From positions 558,001-622,000 of the forward strand of contig NW_006763144.1 of the NCBI RefSeq assembly GCF_000264905.1: a DNA stretch of 64,000 nt. The letters run 5' to 3'. Below are positions 35,580-45,548 of this stretch, piece by piece. How positions within the stretch are numbered: the first letter of the stretch is position 1; each line of letters opens with the position of its first letter. The position numbers were made by a program, and so were the translations under genes. The notes under the pieces are model-generated. The model did not search any database. It was not told the DNA's origin and saw only the letters and a list, made by a program, of their open reading frames with translations. The stretch is from Stereum hirsutum FP-91666 SS1. Its lineage: Eukaryota; Basidiomycota; Agaricomycetes; Russulales; Stereaceae.

Positions 35580-36905
35580 CTAACGCGAACCACGTTCGTT
35601 GCCCGAAGGTGCAAGCAGAGCGGTGAGCGCTACCGCTGGCTGCAGAAGCGTCTGCTTGCACGACTCTCCGCGGCCTCGGATCTCCAGACCGAGCGCTGTG
35701 GTGCACATTACTCGAGCTCGCTGTCGCGTTGGGTTCTCGTTGCCGGTCCATCCATCTATCATCCTGTCCATATCGAAGTCTACGCCTCGCTCGACGGCGA
35801 CGGCGTTCAGATTATGCGAGACAACGTCTTGTCCGATGGATTTATTGAGGCTCAAGGCTAAGCGAATGATTTCGGAAATACGGTCCTCGAGGCACTGCCG
35901 GATGGCCACCAGAGCTGCAGAACGATCTGGCTCTACGCCCGCAACGGTGATTATGGTAGCTAATTCGTCTTCCATCGTTTCTTTCGCATCGCGGTCGCTG
36001 TCGGAGAAGGACTGGAAACAACGTTTTGTGAGAGCGCGCCAATTGTTCGCTACAGATTCGGCCACTGAGGAGGACTCGTAAGCCTCTCGTTGGTTGAAAT
36101 TGGGACACTCTAGCTCACCAGAGTTTTGTAGGCGTTGATGAATCCCTCGCAATACACGCTCTCCCGTTCTATTTCTCCGCCTGATTGGGACATGCCATTG
36201 CGACGATATCCAAAAGACGACATCCGTCATATTTCCTTGCAACATTATCTGCAGCGCGAGCATCTCATCTGTTGAACCCGCCTGTTTTCGCAGATACCCC
36301 ACACCTTCTCTACCTAATACTTTTATCCCGGACTCGAGTTCGCTCTCGGTTGGCAGGCGAGGGTGATTCTCGTACGATTCAGAGAGGAACGTGGCCGCCT
36401 GCGCAACCTCGTAGTTGATATTGTGAACGATGGCCATCACTTGAGCGTCCGTGCATGCGTCGGAGGTGGATACGAAAGCTTGTGCTGCATCGAGTTCGTT
36501 TGTCCGGGTGGACAGCAATGCCTCTAACTGCTCGATGCGCCGTTCAAGAGTCGCTCGCATGGCTACCTCCTGCTCTCTCATGCCTCTTTCCGCTGAAATG
36601 GCTTCCTCTAACCTGCGCACCTTCTGCTCCAAATAACCTCTATTATCTCCCGTCCTGTAGGATCCCTGCCGAACATCTCGTTGCCGGCTCGAATATCCTT
36701 GGTCGGTCTGCCTATGCGGCTGCCGTACTATAGCGACGTTGCTCGCTCTTGCGGGATGTTCTTGGCCTTCGTCTCGAAGCCTGTTGTGTTCTGCCGATGA
36801 CATGTAATTGGATTGAGCGGTATCGTTGAATAGAGAGGTGAAGGCGTTGTACAGAGCTCCAACAGTGGACATGCTTGTTGTCAGAGACAAGCTAGCTGGA
36901 TGCAC
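35580..36905 (-). CDS. Second coiled-coil family protein
   Basis: The frame is open from 36905 to 35580 (441 codons). Comparison with the paralogue puts a 54-bp phase-1 intron at 36118-36065 (GTGAGC...TCAG) that happens to be in frame; splicing gives 423 residues. Architecture: a short N-terminus, a charged Gln/Arg-rich stretch, a coiled coil (about residues 90-140, YLEQKVRRLEEA onward), then a helical domain with ATFLSESYE, MLALQIMLQGNMTDVVFW and SQWHVPIRRR. After the intron come AESVANNWRALTKR and VMCTTALGLE. It lacks the strong N-terminal membrane segment of its neighbour. Start could be the second Met (MSTVGALY), 11 codons in. It is divergent from the Hsp70-like gene, 256 bp apart. Function unknown. 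Confidence 0.72.
   Translation of the reverse strand: MHPASLSLTTSMSTVGALYNAFTSLFNDTAQSNYMSSAEHNRLRDEGQEHPARASNVAIVRQPHRQTDQGYSSRQRDVRQGSYRTGDNRGYLEQKVRRLEEAISAERGMREQEVAMRATLERRIEQLEALLSTRTNELDAAQAFVSTSDACTDAQVMAIVHNINYEVAQAATFLSESYENHPRLPTESELESGIKVLGREGVGYLRKQAGSTDEMLALQIMLQGNMTDVVFWISSQWHVPIRRRNRTGERVLRGIHQRLQNSGELECPNFNQREAYESSSVAESVANNWRALTKRCFQSFSDSDRDAKETMEDELATIITVAGVEPDRSAALVAIRQCLEDRISEIIRLALSLNKSIGQDVVSHNLNAVAVERGVDFDMDRMIDGWTGNENPTRQRARVMCTTALGLEIRGRGESCKQTLLQPAVALTALLAPSGNERGSR
36065..36118 (-). other. In-frame 54-bp intron inferred from the paralogue
   Basis: Begins GTGAGC, ends TCAG, phase 1, exactly where the paralogue at 32387-33844 has its intron. It has no stop codon and a length divisible by three, so retention would add 18 residues. 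Confidence 0.65.
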
Positions 36906-37034
36906 TGGAAGCGTCTCGAAGGGTCACCCAAGAGCAAGTTGCGTAAGCATGTCATGTCCGCCTCATGGATGTGAATCTTCAAAGCCCTTTGACAACCCTT
37001 CGACGCCACATTTATTTTCAAAGGGTGAAAGACT

Positions 37035-37053
37035 GCACGATCGGTGATCGTGC
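37035..37053. promoter_or_regulatory. 19-bp perfect palindrome in a divergent promoter
   Basis: GCACGATC, spacer GGT, GATCGTGC. It lies in the 256-bp gap between the start codons of the coiled-coil gene (-) and the Hsp70-like gene (+), 109 bp before the latter. The symmetry suits a dimeric regulator. The binding protein is unknown. Confidence 0.4.
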
Positions 37054-37161
37054 GTGTTGGAGCATGTCACCGTCGTTGCTTCGCTTTTCTGTGGCGCTTG
37101 AGGTTAAAAGGCCTGACCTCCGTTGTACACCCATACACCCTCCTATCCCCTCGCCTGTTCA

Positions 37162-39721
37162 ATGGCCTCCAATCGCCCCCCCTATCACGGCCTCAAACGA
37201 AAACTCGTCCTCGCCATTGATTTGGGGACTACATACTCCGGAATATCTTATGCCATCCTCGATCCCGGTAAGGCGCCCGAAATCAAGACAGTGAACAGGT
37301 AGATTCTTTCCTCGTAGTCTCGCTTATTCTCAGCCCTACATGCTATGATATAGATATCCTGGCCAAGAGGCTGGCGATTCAAAGGTACAGACCGTCATCT
37401 GGTATGATCGCCTCGGTAACATCCTGGCGACTGGCGCGGAGGAACCTCCGCAACACGAGGAAGAGGGCGAGGACTCGGGTTCAGAAGACGATTGGCTTCC
37501 CGTCAGCAATGCCATCAAGGTCGAATGGTAAGGCATAACCTTCGTTTGGGATTTTCCTTGTTCCCTGGTATCCGACTTGCTCATAATCGTCACGTTTCGC
37601 CGCAGGTTCAAACTACTTCTAGGACGCCAGAACCTTCAGGGTCAAGACGGTATACCGAGGATAACACTGCCGCAGGGTAGGACCAACGTCGTGGACGTCT
37701 ATGCTGACTTCTATCGATACTTGTTCGAACACGCCCGTATTTTTATTCAAGAAACCCATACTATCCTCTGGGAGTCCGTTGCCGACGATATCAATTTCAT
37801 TCTTACCCACCCGAACGGCTGGGAGGGACGTCAACAAAGTTCTTTACGAGAGGCGGCTGTGAAGGGAGGCCTCGTTCCGGACACGAGAGAGGGTCGAGAA
37901 CGCATTCATTTTGTCACTGAAGGAGAAGCTAGCCTCCACTACTGTATCAGCAGTGGGCTTGTTATGGAGGCGATCAGGGTACGAACTCCCGCAGTCCGTT
38001 CCCTTGTGCAGATACTGACAGACCATCTGTGATAGAGCGGGGAAAGTGTTATGGTCGTTGATGCGGGAGGCGGAACAGTGGATGTCAGCACGTATACCAT
38101 CAACGAAGTAGCGCCAATGTCTGTGAGGGAGATTGCGGCTCCAGAGTGTGAGCCCCTGTGATGTTTTTCGTGCGATTCGACGCTTATCTCTTTCGTAGGT
38201 ATTTATCAAGGTTCGGTCATGGTGCGCAATCGCGCGCAAGACTACATTAGGCGTGGGTACCCATCGTATTCCAAAATTCCATGGCCTTGACTTACAACCG
38301 ATCTATGCAGGCAAACTCGCGGACTCACGTTTTGGATCCGCATCATACCTCGATATTATTGCCGAAGAATTCGACAAGACGACGAAGAAACGCTTCAGAG
38401 GAACAGGCGATTCATATGTTCGGTTCAGTGGCATGAGAAGCGACACGGATGCTAGAAATGGGATCCGCAACGGCCAGCTCAAGCTCTCGATGTAAGTACT
38501 TACCCACCTACAACATCTCAACGTCCACAGACTTTTCCTGTGTAGGGCTGAGGTCACAGGTTTTTTCGATCCATCTATACGCGAGATCATTCGCATCGTC
38601 GACGAGCAGACTCACTTGGCCGCGCCGGCCGCCGTCTCGGTATGTTCTTAGAGCCATCAAAGAGCTTGCTATCTTTTTTGTCTGACAAGCGGACGATAGA
38701 GTTTCTTTCTGGTAGGGGGCTTTGCTGCAAGCGAACATCTCTACAGCTCGCTTCGTGATCACTTGCAAGGTCAAGGTCTCAATCTCTTCCGTCCGGATAA
38801 TCATACGTGAGCATTCTCTCTTACACCCTCGCTTGCTCGTTTTTCAATCTCACACATACGAGGCATCAGAAACAAGGCGGTCGCGGAGGGTGCGGTATCT
38901 TACCATATCGATCATTTCGTTTCCACTCGGGTAGCAAGATACACCTACGGTGTTCGATCCAACACAAGATATCGTCCAGGACTTCGAGACCACGAACAAC
39001 GTGCCTTCAAGAAGTATACGAACCTTGCTGGCCATGTCATGATCCCTGACAGTTTCTTATCAATCCTCAATAAGGTTGTAGCTTTCCACCCCTTCCTATT
39101 CTTAGAAAAGTTCCGCCCTGACCAGTGCTTCATTTCGTAGGGTACGCAAGTCGCGGAAACCACAAAATTCGAGAAGGGTCTTTGCCGCCTGTGCCCATAT
39201 GAAACCCGGGACGACCCCGATCAATCTGTCCAAGCGATCACCGTGCTCTGCTATAAGGGCAGTGGAGCCGTCCAGTGGACTGATATTGAGCCAAGTTCGT
39301 GACTAGCACCATACTTACCTTGACAATTTCCTACTTCATCTCATACGAACATTTCTTCTAGACAAGTTCTCTGCTCTGTGCACCATTTCTGCTGACCTCT
39401 CGCGGGTCCCTAAAGTTCGACGCAGGAGTCGTTTAGGCACACCCTACTACTGTTTGGAGTATGAGGTCGTACTCTCCTTTGGGCTCACGGAGCTCAAAGC
39501 TCATATTTCGTGGATGGAGGATGTAAATGTTTCTTGTCTCTACGGCGCAACTCATCGATTTACTGACCATGTTTCGCATGTATAGGGACAGGAGCGAAGG
39601 TACGCCAATTCCCGTCACCGGACACGCGTTGCAGTTAACTGACTTACGGCTTGCTCACAGCGGCCCGGCTTCCGTCGTGTACGATGTTGATGATCTATCT
39701 AACGACAGGCGGGAGGATTGA
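37162..39721 (+). CDS. Hsp70-like (HSPA12-type) ATPase domain protein
   Basis: Thirteen exons: 37162-37298, 37354-37527, 37606-37978, 38036-38147, 38199-38252, 38311-38491, 38546-38639, 38700-38806, 38870-39074, 39141-39294, 39362-39522, 39586-39599, 39661-39721; 608 residues. The actin/Hsp70 ATPase signatures are intact: LVLAIDLGTTYSGISYAI (phosphate 1, about residues 15-32), VVDAGGGTVDVSTY (phosphate 2, about 236-249) and FFLVGGFAAS (adenosine, about 377-386). The classic substrate-binding and lid domains of Hsp70 are absent. This, with the ~600-residue length, matches the HSPA12-like branch that is expanded in basidiomycetes. Exon 12 is only 14 nt. Expected role: ATP-dependent, chaperone-like or signalling; partners unknown. 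Confidence 0.9.
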
Positions 39722-40224
39722 GATTGCAAGGCATATTTTCTGGCTGACCCTTGGGCCTCTTCCTATACGCACATTTTGTTGTCTCTCGACAGTAATCCAT
39801 ATATTCATTGCTGGCTACTTTATCGAGCGAGACTCGATGGCACTAATGAAGGGCGATCTCGACCTTGAACGCGCACCCATTTATATTCGCCAAAAGTACC
39901 ACCGACTTTGCACTATGATAATCGATCTCAGCTGGAGGACACCATGGTGAGAAAACCGAGAAATATATTTCTCATGCACCCGTCATTCCAACAATATATG
40001 AGAGGGATAACTCCGAGCTTGAAAAGCTAACAACCGACCTAAGTAAGAGAATCAAGTAAACGCCAATTGGTCACAATTGTACTAGTACACGAGGGTTCCG
40101 AAAGTCGAGACAATAACACGCATAACAGCGGATGGAAACAACCAAAATGAGGAAATTGTATCTGGTGGGCCTGCAAGGCCCGAGCACGATCGAGTGGTCA
40201 TGCTGTATGGCCAGGAACCTGTAT
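39722..40224. other. Intergenic region between converging genes
   Basis: About 500 bp between the stops of the Hsp70-like gene (+) and the Bax-inhibitor gene (-). It includes a 16-bp perfect AT-rich palindrome at 39958-39973. No gene seen. Confidence 0.5.
39958..39973. repeat. AT-rich 16-bp palindrome
   Basis: GAGAAATATATTTCTC reads the same on both strands. It lies between two converging genes, so it could mark a 3'-end signal or be incidental. Confidence 0.6.
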
Positions 40225-41583
40225 CTACCGCTCCTGGACATTATTGAGAAGACGGAGAATATTAAGGACTAAGAATGCGAAGTCAGTACTGCGACTGTGC
40301 TAATTACGATGAGAAAAGCTTACAGAGGTTGATAAAGCTGGAAACGCGAACGAGTAAGTTTGGTCAGAACATCAAGCGCGAGGAAAATCCAAACCGCGAT
40401 CAACGCACTCGAGGTAAAGGCTGATAGCACCCATGATGTACTCGTCAGGTGAGAGCTTGCTGTTGATGATGTAGGTGTCGTAGACAACGTAGCCACTGAA
40501 CAGTAAAGTTCCGCCGATGGCGAAGATAAGGTCCATCGTACTGTTAAACGGCAGGAAGACTCCGACAAAGCCCGTCATAACTGCGTCCAACGATCATCAA
40601 ACAGACACAAGCAACGAGCGATCAAATCAGCATCATCCCTCCTGCGTGCGTACGAAACATGTAGCAAAAATGGACTTACCTAGAGCGATGAGACCACCGA
40701 ATAGCCATGGGCCCATGCCAGAGAAGTCATACTACACCCGATTGTTTAGCTGCCTAGCACAGACGTATGTGAGAAACACTGCACTTACCTTGGACTGAAG
40801 CGTGAAGAGGGTGAGGCCCAAGAAGACGCCGGTAGTGATGAGTAGGGCCTGGAGAACGACGGTGTCGGGATAGAAGGCGGTGACGATTCCAAGGGTGAAT
40901 GCCTCCAGGAGGGTGAAAACGGATAGGAGGCCGATGTTGAGAGGGTGGCTGTGGCGCTTCCAGTAAAGGAGGCCAAGGACGACCAGAGTGCCGAAGAGAG
41001 GAACGTAGAAGGACCAAGAGCTGGAAAGATGGTACATCAGCACTGGATAGAGCTGCGCAGTCCATGCATGGTGAACGTACTGCGTCTGAACCCAAGTAAC
41101 AGCGTCATCGGATCGGGAGAGAACACCGCTGACGATCGTAGTAGCGAGCTGTGTGAAGCTGGTGAGATTAGACGCTAGAGTATAAGCACAGCAACAACGT
41201 ACAATTTGGCAGACTGTTGGTACACGCAAGCGTCAGCCCGTTTCAGAACATTCTCGAAAAAGATAATAACTTACAGAGGATAGAGTATACCTTCCTCACG
41301 AAAGCGTTCCTGATCTCAGGAGAACTCTCAGTGACAGAGACACCATACTAGCCAGAGATGATTCAATGAGAATAATTGTCGAGAGCATCCTCGATAATAG
41401 ACCCACCTTGAAGTCGTCAGGAAGGTCCCCAGCCGCAGGTTGATCGTAGAATGCTCCTCCAGAGCTAGGTCCGGACTCGTTATATCTCTGTCCGCCGAGT
41501 AAGGGTTCCGCACTCTCTTGGGCATGAGGCTTGGTAGGAGTTGTCGAGCCATAGGATGGCGGAGGGACTGGGTAGTTGCTCAT
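40225..41583 (-). CDS. Bax inhibitor-1/Lifeguard (TMBIM) family membrane protein
   Basis: Multi-pass membrane protein of the family that includes yeast Bxi1, linked to calcium leak and stress or cell-death control in ER or Golgi membranes. Nine exons: 41583-41407, 41347-41275, 41213-41203, 41148-41081, 41020-40789, 40731-40680, 40580-40409, 40337-40324, 40268-40225; 280 residues. A Pro/Ser-rich cytosolic N-terminus (PVPPPSYGSTTP) leads to FVRKVYSILFCQI. At least six hydrophobic helices follow, including FYVPLFGTLVVLGLLYW, LEAFTLGIVTAFY, FLGLTLFTLQSK and LIFAIGGTLLFSGYVVYDTY. The C-terminus LSPDEYIMGAISLYLDFINLFLNILRLL is diagnostic. Exons 3 (11 nt) and 8 (14 nt) are micro-exons, confirmed by the conserved ILFCQI and DFINLF reading across the joints. 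Confidence 0.92.
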
Positions 41584-42086
41584 GTCGAACAGCGAGCTCA
41601 AAGCTGTAGGAAACGACGGTGATGGGTAAGTGCAAGAGGCTGAGAGAGGCGCCGTACGCCGCCACCACAAGAGTCAATCCGGATCTTCGGTGACGCGCAT
41701 GACAAATCTATTCCCACGAGCCCACATAAGGCAAGCGCCATCGAACCTCCACGACGCATCCTGACTCTTCCTCTGACACCCATCATCGTCTCCACGACCG
41801 CGTCTGTCCCAGTTCCCCGCCTACTCTATACCACTCTCAGAGCCCCTCTTGTCCTGCTCTGCGATCCAGTAGTCGTGTATTAGACAGAAAGAACGTTCTC
41901 AGACCGTCACCACTCCAGACGTCAACGTGGTTTTTGACGCCAGTCCTTTGTTTTTGTGTGGCGCTTCGTTGGTGGGTCAAAGCCCTGGGCATTTACCACT
42001 GCCCAGTGTTCATGATAAAGTCTGCGATATAGATCAACGAAGCAATAATATCACCCTCTCCAACTTCAAGCGTGCTTCAGTGTGTC
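41584..42086. other. Shared divergent promoter region
   Basis: About 500 bp between the start codons of the Bax-inhibitor gene (-) and the hypothetical nuclear protein (+). No TATA box or repeat stands out. Confidence 0.4.
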
Positions 42087-42900
42087 ATGCAGTCATACGA
42101 CGCGTCCAACGCCATCAAACGTGTTCAGCGCGTCCCATCCATTCAAGCCACTTTCAAATCGCTGAACACCCCGCGTCCAACTCCTTCAACATTCGCGAAA
42201 GCAAGGGCCGCGGCTCCAGTTCTTGATGCGATTGATGGGTTGTCACCAAATAAAGTTGGAGGGGTAGGACAGAGACTCGGTTCTGAAGGATCTTTGGGCT
42301 TAGAGGCGATGCTGCGCAATTTACAGTAGGTGTCTCCTTTTTTTTTTTTGCTAAGAGTGACGGCTCTTCTGACGCTTCACTCTCCATCTCAGCTTCCACC
42401 ACCATGATACCCCACGTCGAAGCCCCAGACAAAGTTCATCACCCTCACCACTAACACACTCGTTTACCACCGCCGATCTCTCCGCGATGTCCGCACCACA
42501 GAGCCAAGATCGCATGGATGTCGATGATTCACCCTCCGTTTCCTCTCGCGATCGCATCGCCCTCGCGCCTGTGCAGCCTCAACCCAGATACGCATCTGAT
42601 GTGCAGATGATGTCACCCGAGGAGACCGACGCGAAGATGCTAGAGATAATCAGGCACACCACGCCTCCAGTGACCACCGTACCCAAGAGCCGACTACGAC
42701 GGTCCTACGCGTTCTCTCAGCTATCTCCCGCACATCAGCTACACTTGGCGAGTGTCAAGGGTTCGCCACTAGCACCACATCATCAAATCAACAAGCGAAG
42801 GCGGGACGAGCTTGAAGATGAGGATGAGGAGACGGAACGTCGGATGCCTGCGAAGAGGCTACGGCGTCGGTCTGCGCACGTCGTGCACGATCTTTGTTGA
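42087..42900 (+). CDS. Hypothetical basic, probably nuclear protein
   Basis: Exons 42087-42325 and 42393-42900, 67-bp intron (GTAGGT...CTCAG), 248 residues. The phase-2 joint keeps the frame open upstream of the second exon's own ATG at 42487, which supports a single gene. No domain recognised. Visible traits: a Pro/Ala-rich N-terminal part (NTPRPTPSTFAKARAA), a helix-prone EETDAKMLEIIRHT, and two basic clusters, INKRRRDE and PAKRLRRRSAH, separated by an acidic run (LEDEDEETE). These suggest a bipartite nuclear localisation signal. Alternatively the protein could start at 42487 (137 residues). Confidence 0.6.
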
Positions 42901-43773
42901 GCATTGTCGGTCGGGTGTTTGGTGTAGGGCGTAGGGTCGAGTTTGTTTTCTTTCTCTCGCGTCGAGTTCTATTTTTATTCCCCTGGGTGTGAATCTGGCG
43001 GTGCCATATCTTTTCAGACCTTCTTCTTGCTTAGTCTCTATCGCCGTGTTCACTTTCCGGACTTGTAGATCAGTGTGTGTATTACCAGACAATTTCCCTC
43101 TCCTGCTATCACTCGTCGCACCCATGCCTTCAGTAAATCTTTCTCTGTATATCTGCCCATACGTTCGTGGTTAACAATGCCCAGTGATTGGTCCTTTGGA
43201 CCTCTGGTTGCTTCGTCTAATTGGTGTGAACATATTTGTGTGAATTCCTCGACCGCTCGCAATGCATGAGTCGAATCTATCATACAATACAGACAAAACA
43301 TGTGAGACTTCGACGCAATATTTAATAGTTGAGAACAGTTAAGTGGTATAGTGTGATGGAGTGCATGGTGGGATACGAGATAGTTGCATAGATGGAAAGG
43401 GTATCGGTATGCATGTAGATGTGGATGAGAAGTAAGTAAGTATTCTAGGCGACGGACTCAGAAGAGAAAAAGAAATCTATGACACAAGGAATCCGTGGTG
43501 TCGATGGCGACAGATGGACACGGTTGGCGCAGAGGACATCTAGATGCTGACCAGAACACAGGCATACGCTAAGGCGATCAAGACGAGACGGTCGAAGGCA
43601 AGTTGTTCACAGAGATTCGGAAGAGCGAAGGAGGATTCGGGCCCACAGTTCGACGGCACCGTGACGGAGTCAACCACTCGGCCAGCGAGAATATCGAGCA
43701 CCGTCACCGCCAGTAAGCTAAGCCTGCTTTTCCTACCGTCTGAGGTCCCCCAAGCATCCCTAGTTCCAAGATT
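42901..43773. other. Intergenic region
   Basis: About 870 bp between two converging genes. The first 350 bp is T-rich, as expected of a 3' UTR. No further gene supported. Confidence 0.45.
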
Positions 43774-44433
43774 TTAGGCTTCAGTGTCGAGAGCGTTCAC
43801 AGGGAAGGAATCTGAGGTCGGAGTAGATGGAGGGGGCGGTGGAACCTGAATGAAAGGAGGAACCACAGCCACAGTGTCAGTGTCACGGTCCGACCACATG
43901 GTGTCGACAGCAACAAAGGTTCAAAGTGACGGCCAGCGCTCACACACCTGTGGTTCATCCCGCTGAGACAGAAAGTTCTCGACAGCTTGCCGTCCTGCTG
44001 CTGTGGCCAAGATCAGTATCATGTCTTCGTGAGTGCGTTGGCGAGTGGGGGAAGAAGGCATCGCGGATATCTTGTTGATGATAGACTGGAACCCTTGATC
44101 GCGTAGGCAGAGGATACACACGAGCGGCAAGCCACGGGAAGGTCGCTCTGGTCTGAGTGAAGAGAGGTCGCGAGTGTAGTTTGGACCGTGTCGGTTTGGT
44201 GAGAGGAGAGCTGGTGGGGGACACGACGTTTTATACCAGAACGAGTTTCGATGGAGACACAGATCCGTGATCGCGTTTACGTTTCTTCTTCTCGGTATCT
44301 GCGAGCGAATCTCCTCGAGTTTGTCGAACAAAAGACCGGATATCATATCCCCCGCGGCGTATCCTCGCGTATCGAACCATAACGGCGTGTCAGGACACTG
44401 CCAACTGTCGGCTTCTTCAAGAGAGCCTTCCAT
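43774..44433 (-). CDS. Hypothetical protein
   Basis: Exons 44433-43948 and 43845-43774 joined by a 102-bp intron (GTGTGT...TCAG, phase 0), about 185 residues. The frame is open upstream to 44475 but without an ATG; the first in-frame ATG begins MEGSLEEADSWQ. Visible: an acidic N-terminus, DMISGLLFDKLEEIRSQI, then a less ordered middle, then HEDMILILATAAGRQAV and a Pro-rich tail VPPPPPSTP. I do not recognise the family. It could be the 3' part of a larger gene whose upstream exons lie at 44.5-44.9 kb, or a remnant. Confidence 0.4.
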
Positions 44434-44502
44434 TGTGTCGCCTGTGCCGAAGGACCATCTTCGCAACAGATTCAAAAACCTTTTTCTGATTCAGGACGAT
44501 CA

Positions 44503-44923
44503 TCATTCCATTTGAATGAATGCAGAACAGAAAATGCTATCCAGAAGAGAGCCCGATCCGAGTCGATCGCAGGAGTCCTGGCCGAGCCGTAGCATTTTTG
44601 AATCCATGACAAGCAGAAGATTCTGGGCGTTGAGTACGGTAAAGGCCAATAGTGTTCCGGAAAAGAAGGCAGAGTGAGTCAGCAACTGTCTGCGTACTTC
44701 AGAGCACATCAGCCTCAAAAACAAGGAGTTGGCAACAACAGCGCGGTGGTGACGGTGATCCGGCTCCACAAGGCTCTCCGATATCGTCCGGTCCCGATTT
44801 GGACAACAAAGCAACCGAAAGCGAGAGATGTGGCGGGAGGGCCACATCATGACTTACCCCATAGTCCCAAGGCCGATGATGATCGGGCGAGTATAAAGGA
44901 AAGGGATTCGACGATGAGCACAT
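44503..44923 (-). pseudogene. Possible fragment of a basidiomycete membrane protein
   Basis: A 66-bp putative first exon (44923-44858, MCSSSNPFPLYSPDHHRPWD onward, donor GTAAGT) is followed, after a gap, by a frame with HSAFFSGTLLAFTVLNAQNL. This resembles the first transmembrane segment of a large basidiomycete membrane family (DUF6535-like, from memory). The frame stops at 44503 and the rest of such a protein is missing. I treat it as a truncated remnant; a short functional gene cannot be excluded. Confidence 0.3.
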
Positions 44924-45548
44924 ACTTAGCTGCAGGCTGCCACGACTTCAACATACCCAAAGAGTAAGTAGAGCAGCGAGCTTAAGCCATAGAAGCCTTC
45001 TTGCCTTTTCAAGCCCCTTCCCTCCTTTAATAAGCTCTCGAAGCCCTTACTACAGTACCCTTACTACCATGCGACTGCACAGGATTAACACAGGCGGCCA
45101 GGGATGTCAAGAGAATTTCGAGTCCTTACTCTGGAGATAAGTATATCTTTAAACTGAGCGTCTGTGCAGCCCGAGGTTCCACCAGCCTTTCGTAGAGGTA
45201 TACCTGATTTTACTCGAGTCAGATAAGAACATCAGGGCCGGAGGGAGCAAGGAGAGAGTTGATTTCCGTCGCGGTCCTGCTGTGACTTCAAAACGACTTG
45301 GGCCACACCGAGTGGCACCTTATGACAGGGGAACTGACGTCAGCTTGCTTCTGGTCGCTTTGGTCGCGGTTCGATGCGAAGGTCAACGACATCAACGATC
45401 GTCTCTACCACAAGCCCACTATCCCCGACGACATAAATTGTGATGCATACTCTTAAGCGGTACACGTCCCTGCTTGCTCTTTTACTACCACCACCATCTT
45501 GTCAGTATAGGCTACGTGAAATCACAAGTTGAACCACTTTTCTATAAT
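44924..45548. other. Intergenic region upstream of the methyltransferase
   Basis: About 620 bp. No open frame of note and no repeat. Presumably promoter of the gene starting at 45549. Confidence 0.4.
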
